Shown in pieces: positions 6,988-15,778 of a stretch of 64,000 nt of DNA; position 1 is the stretch's first letter, and every line of letters begins with the position of its first letter. Below the pieces are notes generated by a model that did not search any database, was not told the origin of the DNA, and was given only the letters and a program-made list of their open reading frames with translations. Where the stretch lies: the NCBI GenBank assembly GCA_944381575.1, contig CALWLS010000009.1:1-64000 (forward strand), given 5' to 3'. The translations under genes were made by a program, and so were the position numbers. This DNA is from an uncultured Lachnospiraceae bacterium (GTDB taxonomy: Bacteria; Bacillota; Clostridia; Lachnospirales; Lachnospiraceae).

Positions 6988-7917
6988 TCAGTTTTTTATG
7001 TTTCCGGACTGATCCGCCGTAGCGCTCAAACGAGACATTATCCTTTCAAACATAACGCCCTCAGCGACAGGCATTCCCGCAGCCTCGCTTAAGGCTATGG
7101 CCGAGCCTACAAAATCCGCCGCCTTTCTCACGGCATGTTCAAGGCTCATGTTCAGCATAAGTGAGGACAAAAGCACTGAGGAAAATATATCTCCGGTACC
7201 GCTCCTGTTCTGTCCTGTCTTCCTCACGGAAATGAACTTTACCCCGTCCTTATCCGCAAGGGTGTTAAGGATCCTGTCTCCCCTGTCGAGGCCCGTTATA
7301 ACTACATCCACCGGGCCAAGCTTCCTTAAGTCGTCGACGATATACATGAGATGGGATTTAAGCCGCCTCATTGTATGCTCCCTTGCAGCGCTTACTATCT
7401 CCCCGTAATCAAAACCTGTGAGCATGCAGGCCTCAGTTATATTCGGCTTTATCACCGTCGCCTGTCTTACGAGCCTGTCCTTAACATATCCTACATAGTC
7501 CTCTGTAAATCCCCTGTACAGCCTTCCATGATCCGCCATGGCGGGATCCACCAAGACTATGGTATTATCCTTTTTGAATTTAGTAATAAAATTAGAGGCT
7601 ATCTTCACCTGCTCATCATAATTCATGTAGCCGGCCATTATGCCGTCAAAATTCAGTTTGAGCTGCTCCCAGGCCTGTATGTAAGGCTCCATGTGATCCG
7701 TAAAGTCATACTTGTATTCGCTTGGAAACCCGGTGTGGTTGGAAAGTATTGCGGTAGGTACCGGACACGCCTGCAGCCCGAGGGCGGATATTATGGGAAG
7801 AACCACTGCCAGGGAGCAGCGGCCGTAGCCTGAAAGATCATTTATCACCGCTACCTTTTTTGGAGCCTCGACCTTCCCAGATGACATTGATTTTATTATT
7901 GATGCTTTAGTTTTCAT
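6988..7917 (-). CDS. Pyridoxamine/pyridoxal kinase (PfkB/ribokinase superfamily)
   Basis: Phosphorylates pyridoxal, pyridoxamine or pyridoxine to the B6 cofactor. Motifs of the PdxK/PdxY family: VINDLSGYGRCSL near the start (substrate loop), LSNHTGFP, VVDPAMADHG-like segment VLVDPAMADHGRLY, IKPNITEA, and the C-terminal anion-hole motif NRSGTGDIFSSVL with the catalytic Asp. About 309 residues from ATG 7917, five bases after the rpe stop; an ATG at 7935 inside rpe is an alternative, and neither has a strong ribosome site, so coupling to rpe is likely. In many Bacillota this position is held by thiN instead. Confidence 0.88.
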   Translation of the reverse strand: MKTKASIIKSMSSGKVEAPKKVAVINDLSGYGRCSLAVVLPIISALGLQACPVPTAILSNHTGFPSEYKYDFTDHMEPYIQAWEQLKLNFDGIMAGYMNYDEQVKIASNFITKFKKDNTIVLVDPAMADHGRLYRGFTEDYVGYVKDRLVRQATVIKPNITEACMLTGFDYGEIVSAAREHTMRRLKSHLMYIVDDLRKLGPVDVVITGLDRGDRILNTLADKDGVKFISVRKTGQNRSGTGDIFSSVLLSSLMLNMSLEHAVRKAADFVGSAIALSEAAGMPVAEGVMFERIMSRLSATADQSGNIKN

Positions 7918-7921
7918 TTTC

Positions 7922-8590
7922 TTAAAATTTCTCATGTCCGCCGAGTATCTCAAGGAAATTGCGGATGTTTCCATCCCTGTCTCCCTTAAATACCGCAGAG
8001 CCCGCCACAAGCACATTTGCCCCGGCAGCTATTATCTCTTCAGCGTTATTTAAATTAACGCCTCCGTCCACCTCTATGTCGGCCGTGCTCTTATATTTTT
8101 CCATCAGGCGCTTAAGCTTTTTTATCTTGTCAGTTACATATGGAATATATTTCTGGTTTCCAAATCCTGGATTAACGCTCATTATAAGTATCATATCCGG
8201 CTCGCATATAATATCCTCCAATACCGAAACAGGCGTTGCCGGATTCAGTGCGACTCCCGCCTTCATGCCGCAGTCTTTTATAAGCTGAAGCGTCCTGTCA
8301 AGATGTCTGCAGGCCTCATAATGCACCGTTACGATATCCGCTCCGGCGTCTTTAAATGCCTCTATATATCTTGAGGGCTCTTCTATCATGAGATGAGCGT
8401 CAAACACCTTGTCAGTATATCTTCTGAGGGCTTTTATGACCGGAGGCCCAAAGGTGATGTTGGGCACAAAAAGGCCGTCCATCACATCCAAATGTATATA
8501 TTCAGCCCCGGCGGCAGCGCAGGCGGCAACTTCGCTTCCGAGCATCGAAAAATCCGCCGACAGTATGGACGGCGATAATATATATCTCAT
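7922..8590 (-). CDS. rpe: Ribulose-phosphate 3-epimerase
   Basis: A 222-residue TIM-barrel enzyme interconverting ribulose 5-phosphate and xylulose 5-phosphate in the pentose phosphate pathway. Conserved elements: SPSILSADFS (N-terminus, Ser and catalytic Asp nearby), YIHLDVMDGLFVPN (metal His and catalytic Asp), HLMIEEP, MSVNPGFGNQ (phosphate loop), and EVDGGVN (second catalytic Asp). Full length. A GGAGG site precedes the ATG. It follows rsgA by 15 bases, the usual rsgA-rpe order of Bacillota. Confidence 0.97.
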   Translation of the reverse strand: MRYILSPSILSADFSMLGSEVAACAAAGAEYIHLDVMDGLFVPNITFGPPVIKALRRYTDKVFDAHLMIEEPSRYIEAFKDAGADIVTVHYEACRHLDRTLQLIKDCGMKAGVALNPATPVSVLEDIICEPDMILIMSVNPGFGNQKYIPYVTDKIKKLKRLMEKYKSTADIEVDGGVNLNNAEEIIAAGANVLVAGSAVFKGDRDGNIRNFLEILGGHEKF

Positions 8591-8605
8591 ATTTCCTCCA
8601 TGTTT

Positions 8606-9490
8606 TTATCTGTGCTGAGCTGTTTTAAGCTCCTCGTATATCTGAACGTAGCTTTTGTATCTTTCCATGCTTATGAGTCCGTTTAAGGCCGCTCTTTTTA
8701 CGGCGCAGATATCCTCCGCTTCCTTTATATGGCTGCAGCCGGCAAATCTGCACTCAGGTATGAAGCCTGCGAACTCATTAAAATACCTGTCAAGCTCTCC
8801 CGGCTCTATGCCGCTCAGATAGAGGGATGTAAATCCCGGCGTATCCAGCAGATAGCTGTCCTCATCAAGGCTGAAGAGCTCAGTATGCCTGGTAGTCTGT
8901 CTGCCTCTTTTTATCTTGCGGGACAGCTCTCCGACCTCCATCCGGTCATTATCAAAAAGCCTGTTGGTCAGGGATGACTTGCCGACCCCTGAGGGCCCGG
9001 CAAGGACCGTGGTTTTGCCCTTAAGGGCGTTTTTGATCTCTTCGATGGTGCTCTCAGCATTGGTCGACCCCGAGATAACCCGGTATCCCGCCTTCTCATA
9101 TATACGGCGGTATACGTCCTTAAGTCCTGAATCATCCAGGTCTGCCTTATTAAAGTATATGGTCACGGGTATATCCTGCAGTGCCATATATATCAGAAAT
9201 CTGTCCAGCAGGCCGAAATTCGGATCCGGCTCCCTTAAGGCAAATACTATCATGGCCTGATCTACATTGGCCACCGCAGGACGTATGAGTACATTTTTCC
9301 TCGGATGTATCCCGGAGAGACTTCCTTCAAGAGCCTGTTCGTCGATAATGTCAAAATCCGCATTATCCCCCGGCAGCGGCTTTATGCCGAGCTTTCGGAA
9401 TATTCCCACCGCCCTGCATGAAAACACCTTCCCGTCACGGGTATGTATGTAGTAAAACCCGCCGATGCCTTTTATTATCTTACCTTCCAT
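8606..9490 (-). CDS. rsgA: Ribosome small subunit-dependent GTPase RsgA
   Basis: A 294-residue circularly permuted GTPase that checks late 30S subunit maturation. Order of motifs is permuted as expected: G4 NKADL, then G1 AGPSGVGKSSL, switch region RHTELF, and G3 DTPGFTSL. The OB fold occupies residues ~1-70. The C-terminal zinc knuckle shows C-x5-C-x-H-x6-C (CRFAGCSH, then DIC). The gene follows prkC by 22 bases, the conserved kinase-rsgA-rpe arrangement; PrkC-type kinases are known to phosphorylate RsgA. Confidence 0.97.
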   Translation of the reverse strand: MEGKIIKGIGGFYYIHTRDGKVFSCRAVGIFRKLGIKPLPGDNADFDIIDEQALEGSLSGIHPRKNVLIRPAVANVDQAMIVFALREPDPNFGLLDRFLIYMALQDIPVTIYFNKADLDDSGLKDVYRRIYEKAGYRVISGSTNAESTIEEIKNALKGKTTVLAGPSGVGKSSLTNRLFDNDRMEVGELSRKIKRGRQTTRHTELFSLDEDSYLLDTPGFTSLYLSGIEPGELDRYFNEFAGFIPECRFAGCSHIKEAEDICAVKRAALNGLISMERYKSYVQIYEELKTAQHR

Positions 9491-9512
9491 TGGACCTCTG
9501 TACCCGAACTGA

Positions 9513-11897
9513 TCATGAAGCCGGACCGAAGCTTATGGAATATGTTGCAAATATTTCCATAGTATCGGCGTCAAAAACCTCTACAAATCCTTCCGTAACG
9601 CCGTAAGCGCCTCTTATATTTCTGAATGTCACAGGGATCCTCGAGCCAAGAGCTACCGGTATTGGATCCATAAGCTGCGTGTATTCGTCCGATCCGTTTA
9701 CCTGCTGCCTGAGCCTGATCCCCACATTGATATGGTCGCTCGCTCCAGGCCCCTCTCTGCTTCCTATGCTGCAGGAGGTATCGATATCCCCGTAAAAATA
9801 CTCATCGCTTAAGCTATGTGACTGGTCTGCAGCTGTCCCCTGACTAAGGTTTATATCAGGTGAATCAGTAATATCAGTCCCGTCAGCTATACCGCTTCCG
9901 GAGCCCACGCTTAAGGATATATCCACTGAGCTTCCCTTTTTGATATATTCTCCGGCTGCCGCAGACTGTCCCGCAACCATGCCTGCCGCATATTCAGATG
10001 TATTTAACGCCGTCACCTTTCCAAGCTTAAGCTCCGCTGTGCCAAGCTCAAGTATGGCCGAAGGCCTTGTCATTCCGCTTAGATCAGGCATGAGAGAGTA
10101 TCCTGATTCACTTCCACGGCTCACAGAGAGCCTTACCCATTTACTGTCAGGCCCTGCGGTATCGTATCCCCGCGGGCTTTCCGTTTCTCCGTCTGCACCG
10201 GAGCTTTCAGTTCCTTCAGCCGATCCCTCCTGCAGGCTTTCCTCAGGCGGACTTAAAGATATCGGCTGTCCGTTTTCATCAAGCAGCGTATAGCCGCATA
10301 CATTTCCTTCCTGGACAACGTCGCTGAATACCTGCTCGGTAGTGTTGTCAACGGTATATCCCTCGCTTACCAGCTTATCCGTGGCAGAAGCAACGGAATC
10401 ATTCTGCAGATCATCCAGTACCGATCCCTTTGATACCGTCACGAACACCGTAGTCTCGGATGTGATGATGGTTCCCTTTGCAGGCTCCTGATTTATTATC
10501 TCTCCAGCCTCATATACATCGGAGTAGGCTTCGGAGGAAGAATCCATGCTGAGCTGCAGGTCCGCAAGCCTTGCCCTTGCCGTATCCACATTTACTCCAA
10601 GGAGATCCGGCATGAGATCCTCGCCGCTTATGCTTATGGTATAATCCATCTCCGTTTCAGCTTCGGAGGCCGGGGAAATGGAGGCAGCTTCTACCTCCTC
10701 AGTTTCCGCAAGACTCGCCATAAGCTCCGGATCCCCGGCTCTCTTTATCATAATAAGAGAGAATATGCCAAGTCCTAACACAATGGCGATAAGGGCTGCC
10801 ACAGGAGCCACGCGTTTTATTGCAGAACCCTTGGCCGGTTTCTGGCCGTCATGCGGCTCCCTGCTTCCGGCATCGTTTTTTTCTGGTGTTTCAGACTGTT
10901 CTTCCTTAGCATCCCTGCCGCCTTCAGATGCGGCGTCGGACTTTGCTTCACCTGTTCCTTCATTCTGCGGCTTTGTCCCTTTGGTATCCGCTTCATTATC
11001 CACGGGATCATTTTTCTGATCAACGGCCTCAGCAGATCCTGCCGCAGAATCGAACAGCTTTACAAAATGCCCTGTGGGATCATTTACGGCGTGCCTGAGG
11101 TCTTCAATAAGCTCATCCGCCGTCTGGTATCTTTCGTCAGGATCCTTTTTCGTAGCCTTTACTATTATGTCGTTCAAGGCAGGATATATATCGTGATTAT
11201 ATACCGAAGGCGGTACCAGCACATTCTGTATATGAGCCATCACTATGCTTACGGTATCCTCCCCGTCATAAGGAAGCACGCCGGTGATCATCTCATACAT
11301 GCTTATGCCAAGGGAATATATGTCCGACCTGGCGTCCGTTATGCCGGTCTTTGCCTGCTCCGGGGCCATGTAATGGGCTGAGCCTATCACTATATGGTTT
11401 CCCTTATCATCCTCGGCTGCAGCCTGGGCTATGCCAAAATCCGCAACCTTTATCTTACCGTCCTTGGATATGATTATATTCTGAGGCTTGACGTCCCTGT
11501 GGACGATGCCGTTTTTATGGGCTTCCGATATGCCTGAAGCTGCCTGAAGCGCAATGCCTATGGTTTCCTTGTTGGTGAGAACGCCCTTTTTGGCGATATA
11601 GTTTTTCAGGCTTATGCCCTCAACAAGCTCCATCACTATATAGTGAAGCTCTCCGGAATCAACTATGTCATAGGCAGCTACTATATTAGGATGCGTAAGT
11701 CTGGCAGCCGACCTGGCTTCGTTTTTAAAGCGCTCAACAAATTCCTCGTCGGCAGACAGCTCCTCCTTAAGCACCTTTATCGCAACTTCCCTGCCAAGCT
11801 TTTTATCCACGGCGCGGTAAACATAGGACATGCCTCCCTGTCCTATCCTTCCGGTTATCTCATATCTTTCATCAAGCAGATCATTTATATTAAGCAT
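9513..11897 (-). CDS. prkC: PASTA-domain Ser/Thr protein kinase (PrkC/Stk)
   Basis: Membrane receptor kinase sensing muropeptides or lipid II. Kinase domain residues ~10-270: GRIGQGGMSYVY (P-loop), VAIKVL (Lys), IVHRDVKPQN (catalytic loop), VADFGIAQ (DFG). A charged juxtamembrane stretch precedes one membrane helix (APVAALIAIVLGLGIFSLIM). Outside are three PASTA repeats (MPDLLGVNVDTARA, an internal divergent one, and MPDLSGMTRPSAI), with a Ser/Glu-rich insert in the second, then a ~100-residue extra C-terminal domain. ATG 11895-11897 (MLNINDLLDERY) overlaps the stop of the phosphatase gene by 8 bases. Confidence 0.95.
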   Translation of the reverse strand: MLNINDLLDERYEITGRIGQGGMSYVYRAVDKKLGREVAIKVLKEELSADEEFVERFKNEARSAARLTHPNIVAAYDIVDSGELHYIVMELVEGISLKNYIAKKGVLTNKETIGIALQAASGISEAHKNGIVHRDVKPQNIIISKDGKIKVADFGIAQAAAEDDKGNHIVIGSAHYMAPEQAKTGITDARSDIYSLGISMYEMITGVLPYDGEDTVSIVMAHIQNVLVPPSVYNHDIYPALNDIIVKATKKDPDERYQTADELIEDLRHAVNDPTGHFVKLFDSAAGSAEAVDQKNDPVDNEADTKGTKPQNEGTGEAKSDAASEGGRDAKEEQSETPEKNDAGSREPHDGQKPAKGSAIKRVAPVAALIAIVLGLGIFSLIMIKRAGDPELMASLAETEEVEAASISPASEAETEMDYTISISGEDLMPDLLGVNVDTARARLADLQLSMDSSSEAYSDVYEAGEIINQEPAKGTIITSETTVFVTVSKGSVLDDLQNDSVASATDKLVSEGYTVDNTTEQVFSDVVQEGNVCGYTLLDENGQPISLSPPEESLQEGSAEGTESSGADGETESPRGYDTAGPDSKWVRLSVSRGSESGYSLMPDLSGMTRPSAILELGTAELKLGKVTALNTSEYAAGMVAGQSAAAGEYIKKGSSVDISLSVGSGSGIADGTDITDSPDINLSQGTAADQSHSLSDEYFYGDIDTSCSIGSREGPGASDHINVGIRLRQQVNGSDEYTQLMDPIPVALGSRIPVTFRNIRGAYGVTEGFVEVFDADTMEIFATYSISFGPAS

Positions 11898-12633
11898 CGC
11901 TGTCACCGTCCTTATCATATTTGATCAGAATGACGGCTATGTTATCGTTTCCGCCGTTGGCATTTGCCGTTTCAATGAGAGTTTTTGCCTTGTACTGAAG
12001 GCTTCCGTGTCCGGAGATTATCGCCAGTATCGTATCGTCGTCCACCATGTTGGTGAGACCGTCAGAGCACAGAAGTATCTGGTCGTTCTTAAGGAGCTCG
12101 ACCTCAAAGAAATCGGCTGATACCGACTCATCTATTCCGACTGCCCTTGTGATTATATTCTTCTTCCTGTGATATTCCTCCGAATCCCTGGTTATCCTTC
12201 CTGCCTTGACAAGCTCCTCCACATACGAGTGATCCCTGGTGACCTGTGTGATCCCGTCCCTGATGATGTAGAGCCTTGAGTCGCCTATATTGGCAGCGGT
12301 AAGTATATTTCCGGTTATCACCCCTGCCACAAGGGTGGAGCCCATGCCCCTTAAAGCCTCATCCGAATGTGATTTTTCAAGTATGAGGGCGTTGGCAAGA
12401 TCTATCGCGTTCCTTAATACCTTTACTATGTCGCAGCTGTTGGCACGCGAAACATATCCCACCATGGTTTCCGTAAGATATTTGGATGCAAAATCCCCGC
12501 CCTTATGGCCTCCCATCCCGTCTGCCAGGATAAAGAGATTAGGGAAAGCTCCGACAGGATCTATGCTTTCAAAAATATAATCCTGATTCACCTGTCTTTT
12601 CCGCCCTATATCAGTCAGAGCCTGAACCTGCAT
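11890..12633 (-). CDS. prpC: PP2C-family Ser/Thr phosphatase (PrpC/Stp)
   Basis: A 247-residue metal-dependent phosphatase that reverses PrkC phosphorylation. Signature segments: RKRQVNQD (metal Asp), FILADGMGGHKGGDFAS (DGMGG metal motif), GSTLVAGV, NIGDSRLYI, VTRDHSYVEEL, LLCSDGLTNMV and GNDNIAVILI (last metal Asp). No membrane segment; cytosolic. It overlaps the kinase start by 8 bp and overlaps the end of rlmN by 23 bp, so rlmN, prpC and prkC form one coupled unit. Confidence 0.96.
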   Translation of the reverse strand: MQVQALTDIGRKRQVNQDYIFESIDPVGAFPNLFILADGMGGHKGGDFASKYLTETMVGYVSRANSCDIVKVLRNAIDLANALILEKSHSDEALRGMGSTLVAGVITGNILTAANIGDSRLYIIRDGITQVTRDHSYVEELVKAGRITRDSEEYHRKKNIITRAVGIDESVSADFFEVELLKNDQILLCSDGLTNMVDDDTILAIISGHGSLQYKAKTLIETANANGGNDNIAVILIKYDKDGDSDA

Positions 12634-13696
12634 TTTCTATATATCTCCTTCTCAGCTGACCGCAGGCAGAGCTTATGTCCCTGCCCATCTCTCTTCTTAC
12701 AGTTACGTTTATTCCTTCGCTCTCAAGCGTATCCTTAAACCTCATAAGCGTGGATCTGTCCGGACTTCTGTAGGATCGTTCCTTTATCGGATTTACCGGT
12801 ATCAGGTTTATATGGAAGGCTCCATCCCGTCCTCCGCGGGAAGCGCCCTTAAACCTCTTAAGAAGCCCTGCAAGCATCCCAGCCTCAGTAACATTGTCAT
12901 TTACTCCGCTTATAACGGAATACTCAAAGCTCAGTCTCCTGCCGGTTTTCCTGTAATAATGCATGCATGCGTCCAGTACCTCATTCAGCCTGTATTTTTT
13001 AGCTATTGGCATTATCTCTTCCCTTTTCTCCTGACTTGGAGCATGGAGGCTCAAAGCCAGCGTTACCGGTATGCCCTCATCGGCAAGCTTCAGTATTCCC
13101 GGCACTATTCCACAGGTGCTTAAGGTTATGTTCCTTGCTGAAATATTAAGTCCGTTTTCATCAGTTATCATCCTTAAGAATTTTACGACTTCATCATAAT
13201 TATCAAGAGGTTCTCCTGAACCCATTATCACTATATTGGATATTCTTTCTTTTATATCACGCCCGATCCTGTAGACCTCAGCCAGCATCTCCGCTGCCGT
13301 AAGGTTCCTGACACAGCCGTCTATGGTGGAAGCGCAAAACCTGCAGCCCATGCTGCAGCCCACCTGCGAGCTTATGCAGACTGAATTCCCGTGCTTATAA
13401 CGCATAAGTACGGCTTCGATACAGTTTCCGTCATACAGGCTGAATATATACTTTCTTGTGCCGTCCAGCTTCGATATCAGGATGTCTTCCGCCTCCATCA
13501 CGGTGATCCTGTACCTTTGCCCAAGCTCTTCCCTTAGGGACAGCGGTATATTTGTCATTTCCTGAAAGCTCAGGACGCCGCGCTTATGCAGCCAGTCATA
13601 TATCTGCGCCGTTCTGAAGCTTTTGACTGAAAGAGGCTTCAGCGCCTCCGTAAGCTCATCCATATTTAATTCGCAGATATCGACTGTGTCTACCAT
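12611..13696 (-). CDS. rlmN: Dual-specificity rRNA/tRNA adenine-C2 methyltransferase RlmN
   Basis: Radical SAM enzyme making m2A2503 in 23S rRNA and m2A37 in tRNAs. The 4Fe-4S motif C-x3-C-x2-C is seen as GCSMGCRFCAS, preceded by CISSQVGCS. GSGEPLDNYD and LSTCGIVPG follow the family pattern, and CGQLR near the C-terminus holds the mechanistic cysteine. ATG 13696 (MVDTVDICELN) is chosen because it lies just beyond the rsmB stop at 13704; the longer frame runs into rsmB. ATG 13663 is another option. Length ~361 fits the family. Confidence 0.95.
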   Translation of the reverse strand: MVDTVDICELNMDELTEALKPLSVKSFRTAQIYDWLHKRGVLSFQEMTNIPLSLREELGQRYRITVMEAEDILISKLDGTRKYIFSLYDGNCIEAVLMRYKHGNSVCISSQVGCSMGCRFCASTIDGCVRNLTAAEMLAEVYRIGRDIKERISNIVIMGSGEPLDNYDEVVKFLRMITDENGLNISARNITLSTCGIVPGILKLADEGIPVTLALSLHAPSQEKREEIMPIAKKYRLNEVLDACMHYYRKTGRRLSFEYSVISGVNDNVTEAGMLAGLLKRFKGASRGGRDGAFHINLIPVNPIKERSYRSPDRSTLMRFKDTLESEGINVTVRREMGRDISSACGQLRRRYIENAGSGSD

Positions 13697-13703
13697 AAAC
13701 TGA

Positions 13704-15086
13704 CTAAAATTTCCTTTCAAAGACGGCAATGTAAAATCCGTCGTTATGCTCACCCGGCAAAAGCTGCCCCTTTGTTATGAGCCTGAATCCAAGCTCCTCT
13801 GAGATCCACCTGGCGTTTTCATCATTTTCCGCCCTGGTTATGGTACAGGTGGAATAGACTAATTTCCCCTTTGGCTTTACATATCTGCTCACTATACTGA
13901 GCATATCCCTCTGCAGGTTTTTCAGCTCCTCCACGCTGTAAGGCATGAAATTAAGCTTAATGTCCGGTTTTTTTGCAATGACTCCGAGCCCTGAACACGG
14001 AAGATCGGCTATCAGCACATCCGCCCGGTAAAAACTTTCCTCATCCACATGCAGGGCGTCAAGAACTCGGACATTTATATCCTCAAATCCGCAGCGGTTT
14101 ATGTTATCGGTGATCAGAGCCGTCTTCGCTGCGGAAACGTCCCTGGCCTCTATATTGCCCTTTCCCTTCATCAGGTCAGCCATAGCCATGGCCTTTCCTC
14201 CGGGAGCGGCACACACGTCTATCACCGTGTCATTCTCCTTAGGATCCGCATAGGAGGCTACAAGGGCTGAGGCCGGATCCTGAACGGTTATCAGGCCCTT
14301 TTTGAAGGCAAGGCTCTTTGTTATGTCTCCACCGCCCGTGATCTCATATACGACCGGCAGCCTGCCTGAGGGCATCTCCATTCCGTTTTCACGGATCAGT
14401 GCCTCCATGTCTAAAGGAACTATCGAAAATCCTTCCTCTGCTATGCTCTCAGCTATCCTCTGCTCTGCATCCGGCCCTTCCGACCGCGACAGATTGAACC
14501 TTACCGTATCCCGCCTGTCGATAAGCAGTGCCTCGAATATCCTTTCGTGATCTTCCTTATGATCTTCCTTTATGATATCGTACATGCTTTCAGGAAGAGA
14601 ATACCTCCTGAAGCCCTCCAGACCGTATTCGCTTATCCCTTCGGCTTCCTTTTCCCGTATCATGGACCTTAATACGCCGTTTACGAATCCGCTCAAGCCG
14701 TCCAGTCCATGCAGCTTGACCAGTCTTACTCCCTCATTGCAGGCTGCCGCATCAGGAACTCTGTCCATATACAGTATCTGATATACCGAAAGCCTTAAAA
14801 TGGCCCTTATCACTGGCTTCTGCGCCTTTAAGGGCTTCTTGAGATAGGGCTCCGTCAGCGCGTCTATGGTGATCATCCTTCCCAGGGTCCCTATGACGAG
14901 TCTCTCAATGAACGCCTTATCCGTACGGGTAAGCCCGTAACCGCATCTGTCGGATTCGTCAAAGATCTCCCGCAGTATGGAATTTGATTTGCGGTTTTCC
15001 TCGGTTATCTTAAGAAACACAAAAAGCGCCACGTCCCTGGCGTTGCTTTTATCCTTTATCGTGAAATTCCTGCGCCTGCTGAACAT
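13704..15086 (-). CDS. rsmB: 16S rRNA (cytosine-5-)-methyltransferase RsmB
   Basis: A 460-residue m5C967 methyltransferase. The first ~150 residues are the NusB-like RNA-binding domain (ARDVALFVFLKI, TRTDKAFIERLVIGTL). The catalytic domain carries VIDVCAAPGGKAMAMADLM (SAM site), DLPCSGLGVIAKKPD (motif IV with cysteine) and LVYSTCTI (motif VI, catalytic cysteine). The ATG is one base after the stop of the yugP-like gene. It belongs to the conserved fmt-yugP-rsmB-rlmN array. Confidence 0.96.
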   Translation of the reverse strand: MFSRRRNFTIKDKSNARDVALFVFLKITEENRKSNSILREIFDESDRCGYGLTRTDKAFIERLVIGTLGRMITIDALTEPYLKKPLKAQKPVIRAILRLSVYQILYMDRVPDAAACNEGVRLVKLHGLDGLSGFVNGVLRSMIREKEAEGISEYGLEGFRRYSLPESMYDIIKEDHKEDHERIFEALLIDRRDTVRFNLSRSEGPDAEQRIAESIAEEGFSIVPLDMEALIRENGMEMPSGRLPVVYEITGGGDITKSLAFKKGLITVQDPASALVASYADPKENDTVIDVCAAPGGKAMAMADLMKGKGNIEARDVSAAKTALITDNINRCGFEDINVRVLDALHVDEESFYRADVLIADLPCSGLGVIAKKPDIKLNFMPYSVEELKNLQRDMLSIVSRYVKPKGKLVYSTCTITRAENDENARWISEELGFRLITKGQLLPGEHNDGFYIAVFERKF

Positions 15087-15087
15087 A

Positions 15088-15774
15088 TCAGTCGCTGTCC
15101 CTGTTCCTTGCTATTATAAGAAGCCTTAAAAGTGTGAGTACTGAAGATGCAGCAGCTGCCACATAAGTAAGGCCTGCCGATCTCAATACTTTCGTCGCTC
15201 CGTACATCTCATCCTCCTGAAGAAGGCCTGAGCTTTTCAGTATCTCAAGGGCCCTGTCCGATGCGTTATACTCTATCGGAAGCAGCAGTAACGTTACGAG
15301 CACGCCCAGGGTAAATAGCATTATACCGGCGTTTACGAGCGGCCCTGCCGAAAAAATAATACCCGCCAGCACTATATATACTCCTATGTTGGAAGCCACT
15401 GAACATGCAGGCGCCACGGTGTTCTTTAATACCAGCGGAGCGTAGCCCTCAGCGTCCTGTATGGCGTGTCCGCATTCGTGGGCAGCTATGCCTATCGCGG
15501 CTATGCTGGTGGAGTCATAATTTGATTTTAAAAGGCATAATTCCTTTGTCCTCGTATTGTAGTAATCCGATGCGCCGCTGTTTATCATCTTGATCTGCAC
15601 GTTATGGATATCATGGGACTTAAGTATCAGCTCCGCCGCCTCATAAGCAGTAAGTCCGGACTTTGCCTTTATCTTGCTGTACTCCCTGATCTTGCTGTTG
15701 ACATTGCTCGATGCCCAGAGCGAGAGCAGCATGCCGATTATCACCAGTATGTATGTAGGGTCAAAATAAAACAT
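15088..15774 (-). CDS. Zinc metallopeptidase, YugP family
   Basis: A ~228-residue membrane protein of the neutral zinc metallopeptidase family found between fmt and rsmB in Clostridia. An N-terminal helix (ILVIIGMLLSLWA) is followed by the zinc motif HECGH in AIGIAAHECGHAIQ and two or three further membrane helices (ASNIGVYIVLAGIIFSAG, AGIMLFTLGVLVTLLLLPIE). The glutamate and aspartate pattern NASDRALEIL after the helices is typical. ATG 15774 is preceded by AAAGGTGA, which also holds the fmt stop codon. The biological substrate is not known to me. Confidence 0.9.
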   Translation of the reverse strand: MFYFDPTYILVIIGMLLSLWASSNVNSKIREYSKIKAKSGLTAYEAAELILKSHDIHNVQIKMINSGASDYYNTRTKELCLLKSNYDSTSIAAIGIAAHECGHAIQDAEGYAPLVLKNTVAPACSVASNIGVYIVLAGIIFSAGPLVNAGIMLFTLGVLVTLLLLPIEYNASDRALEILKSSGLLQEDEMYGATKVLRSAGLTYVAAAASSVLTLLRLLIIARNRDSD

Positions 15775-15778
15775 CTTA

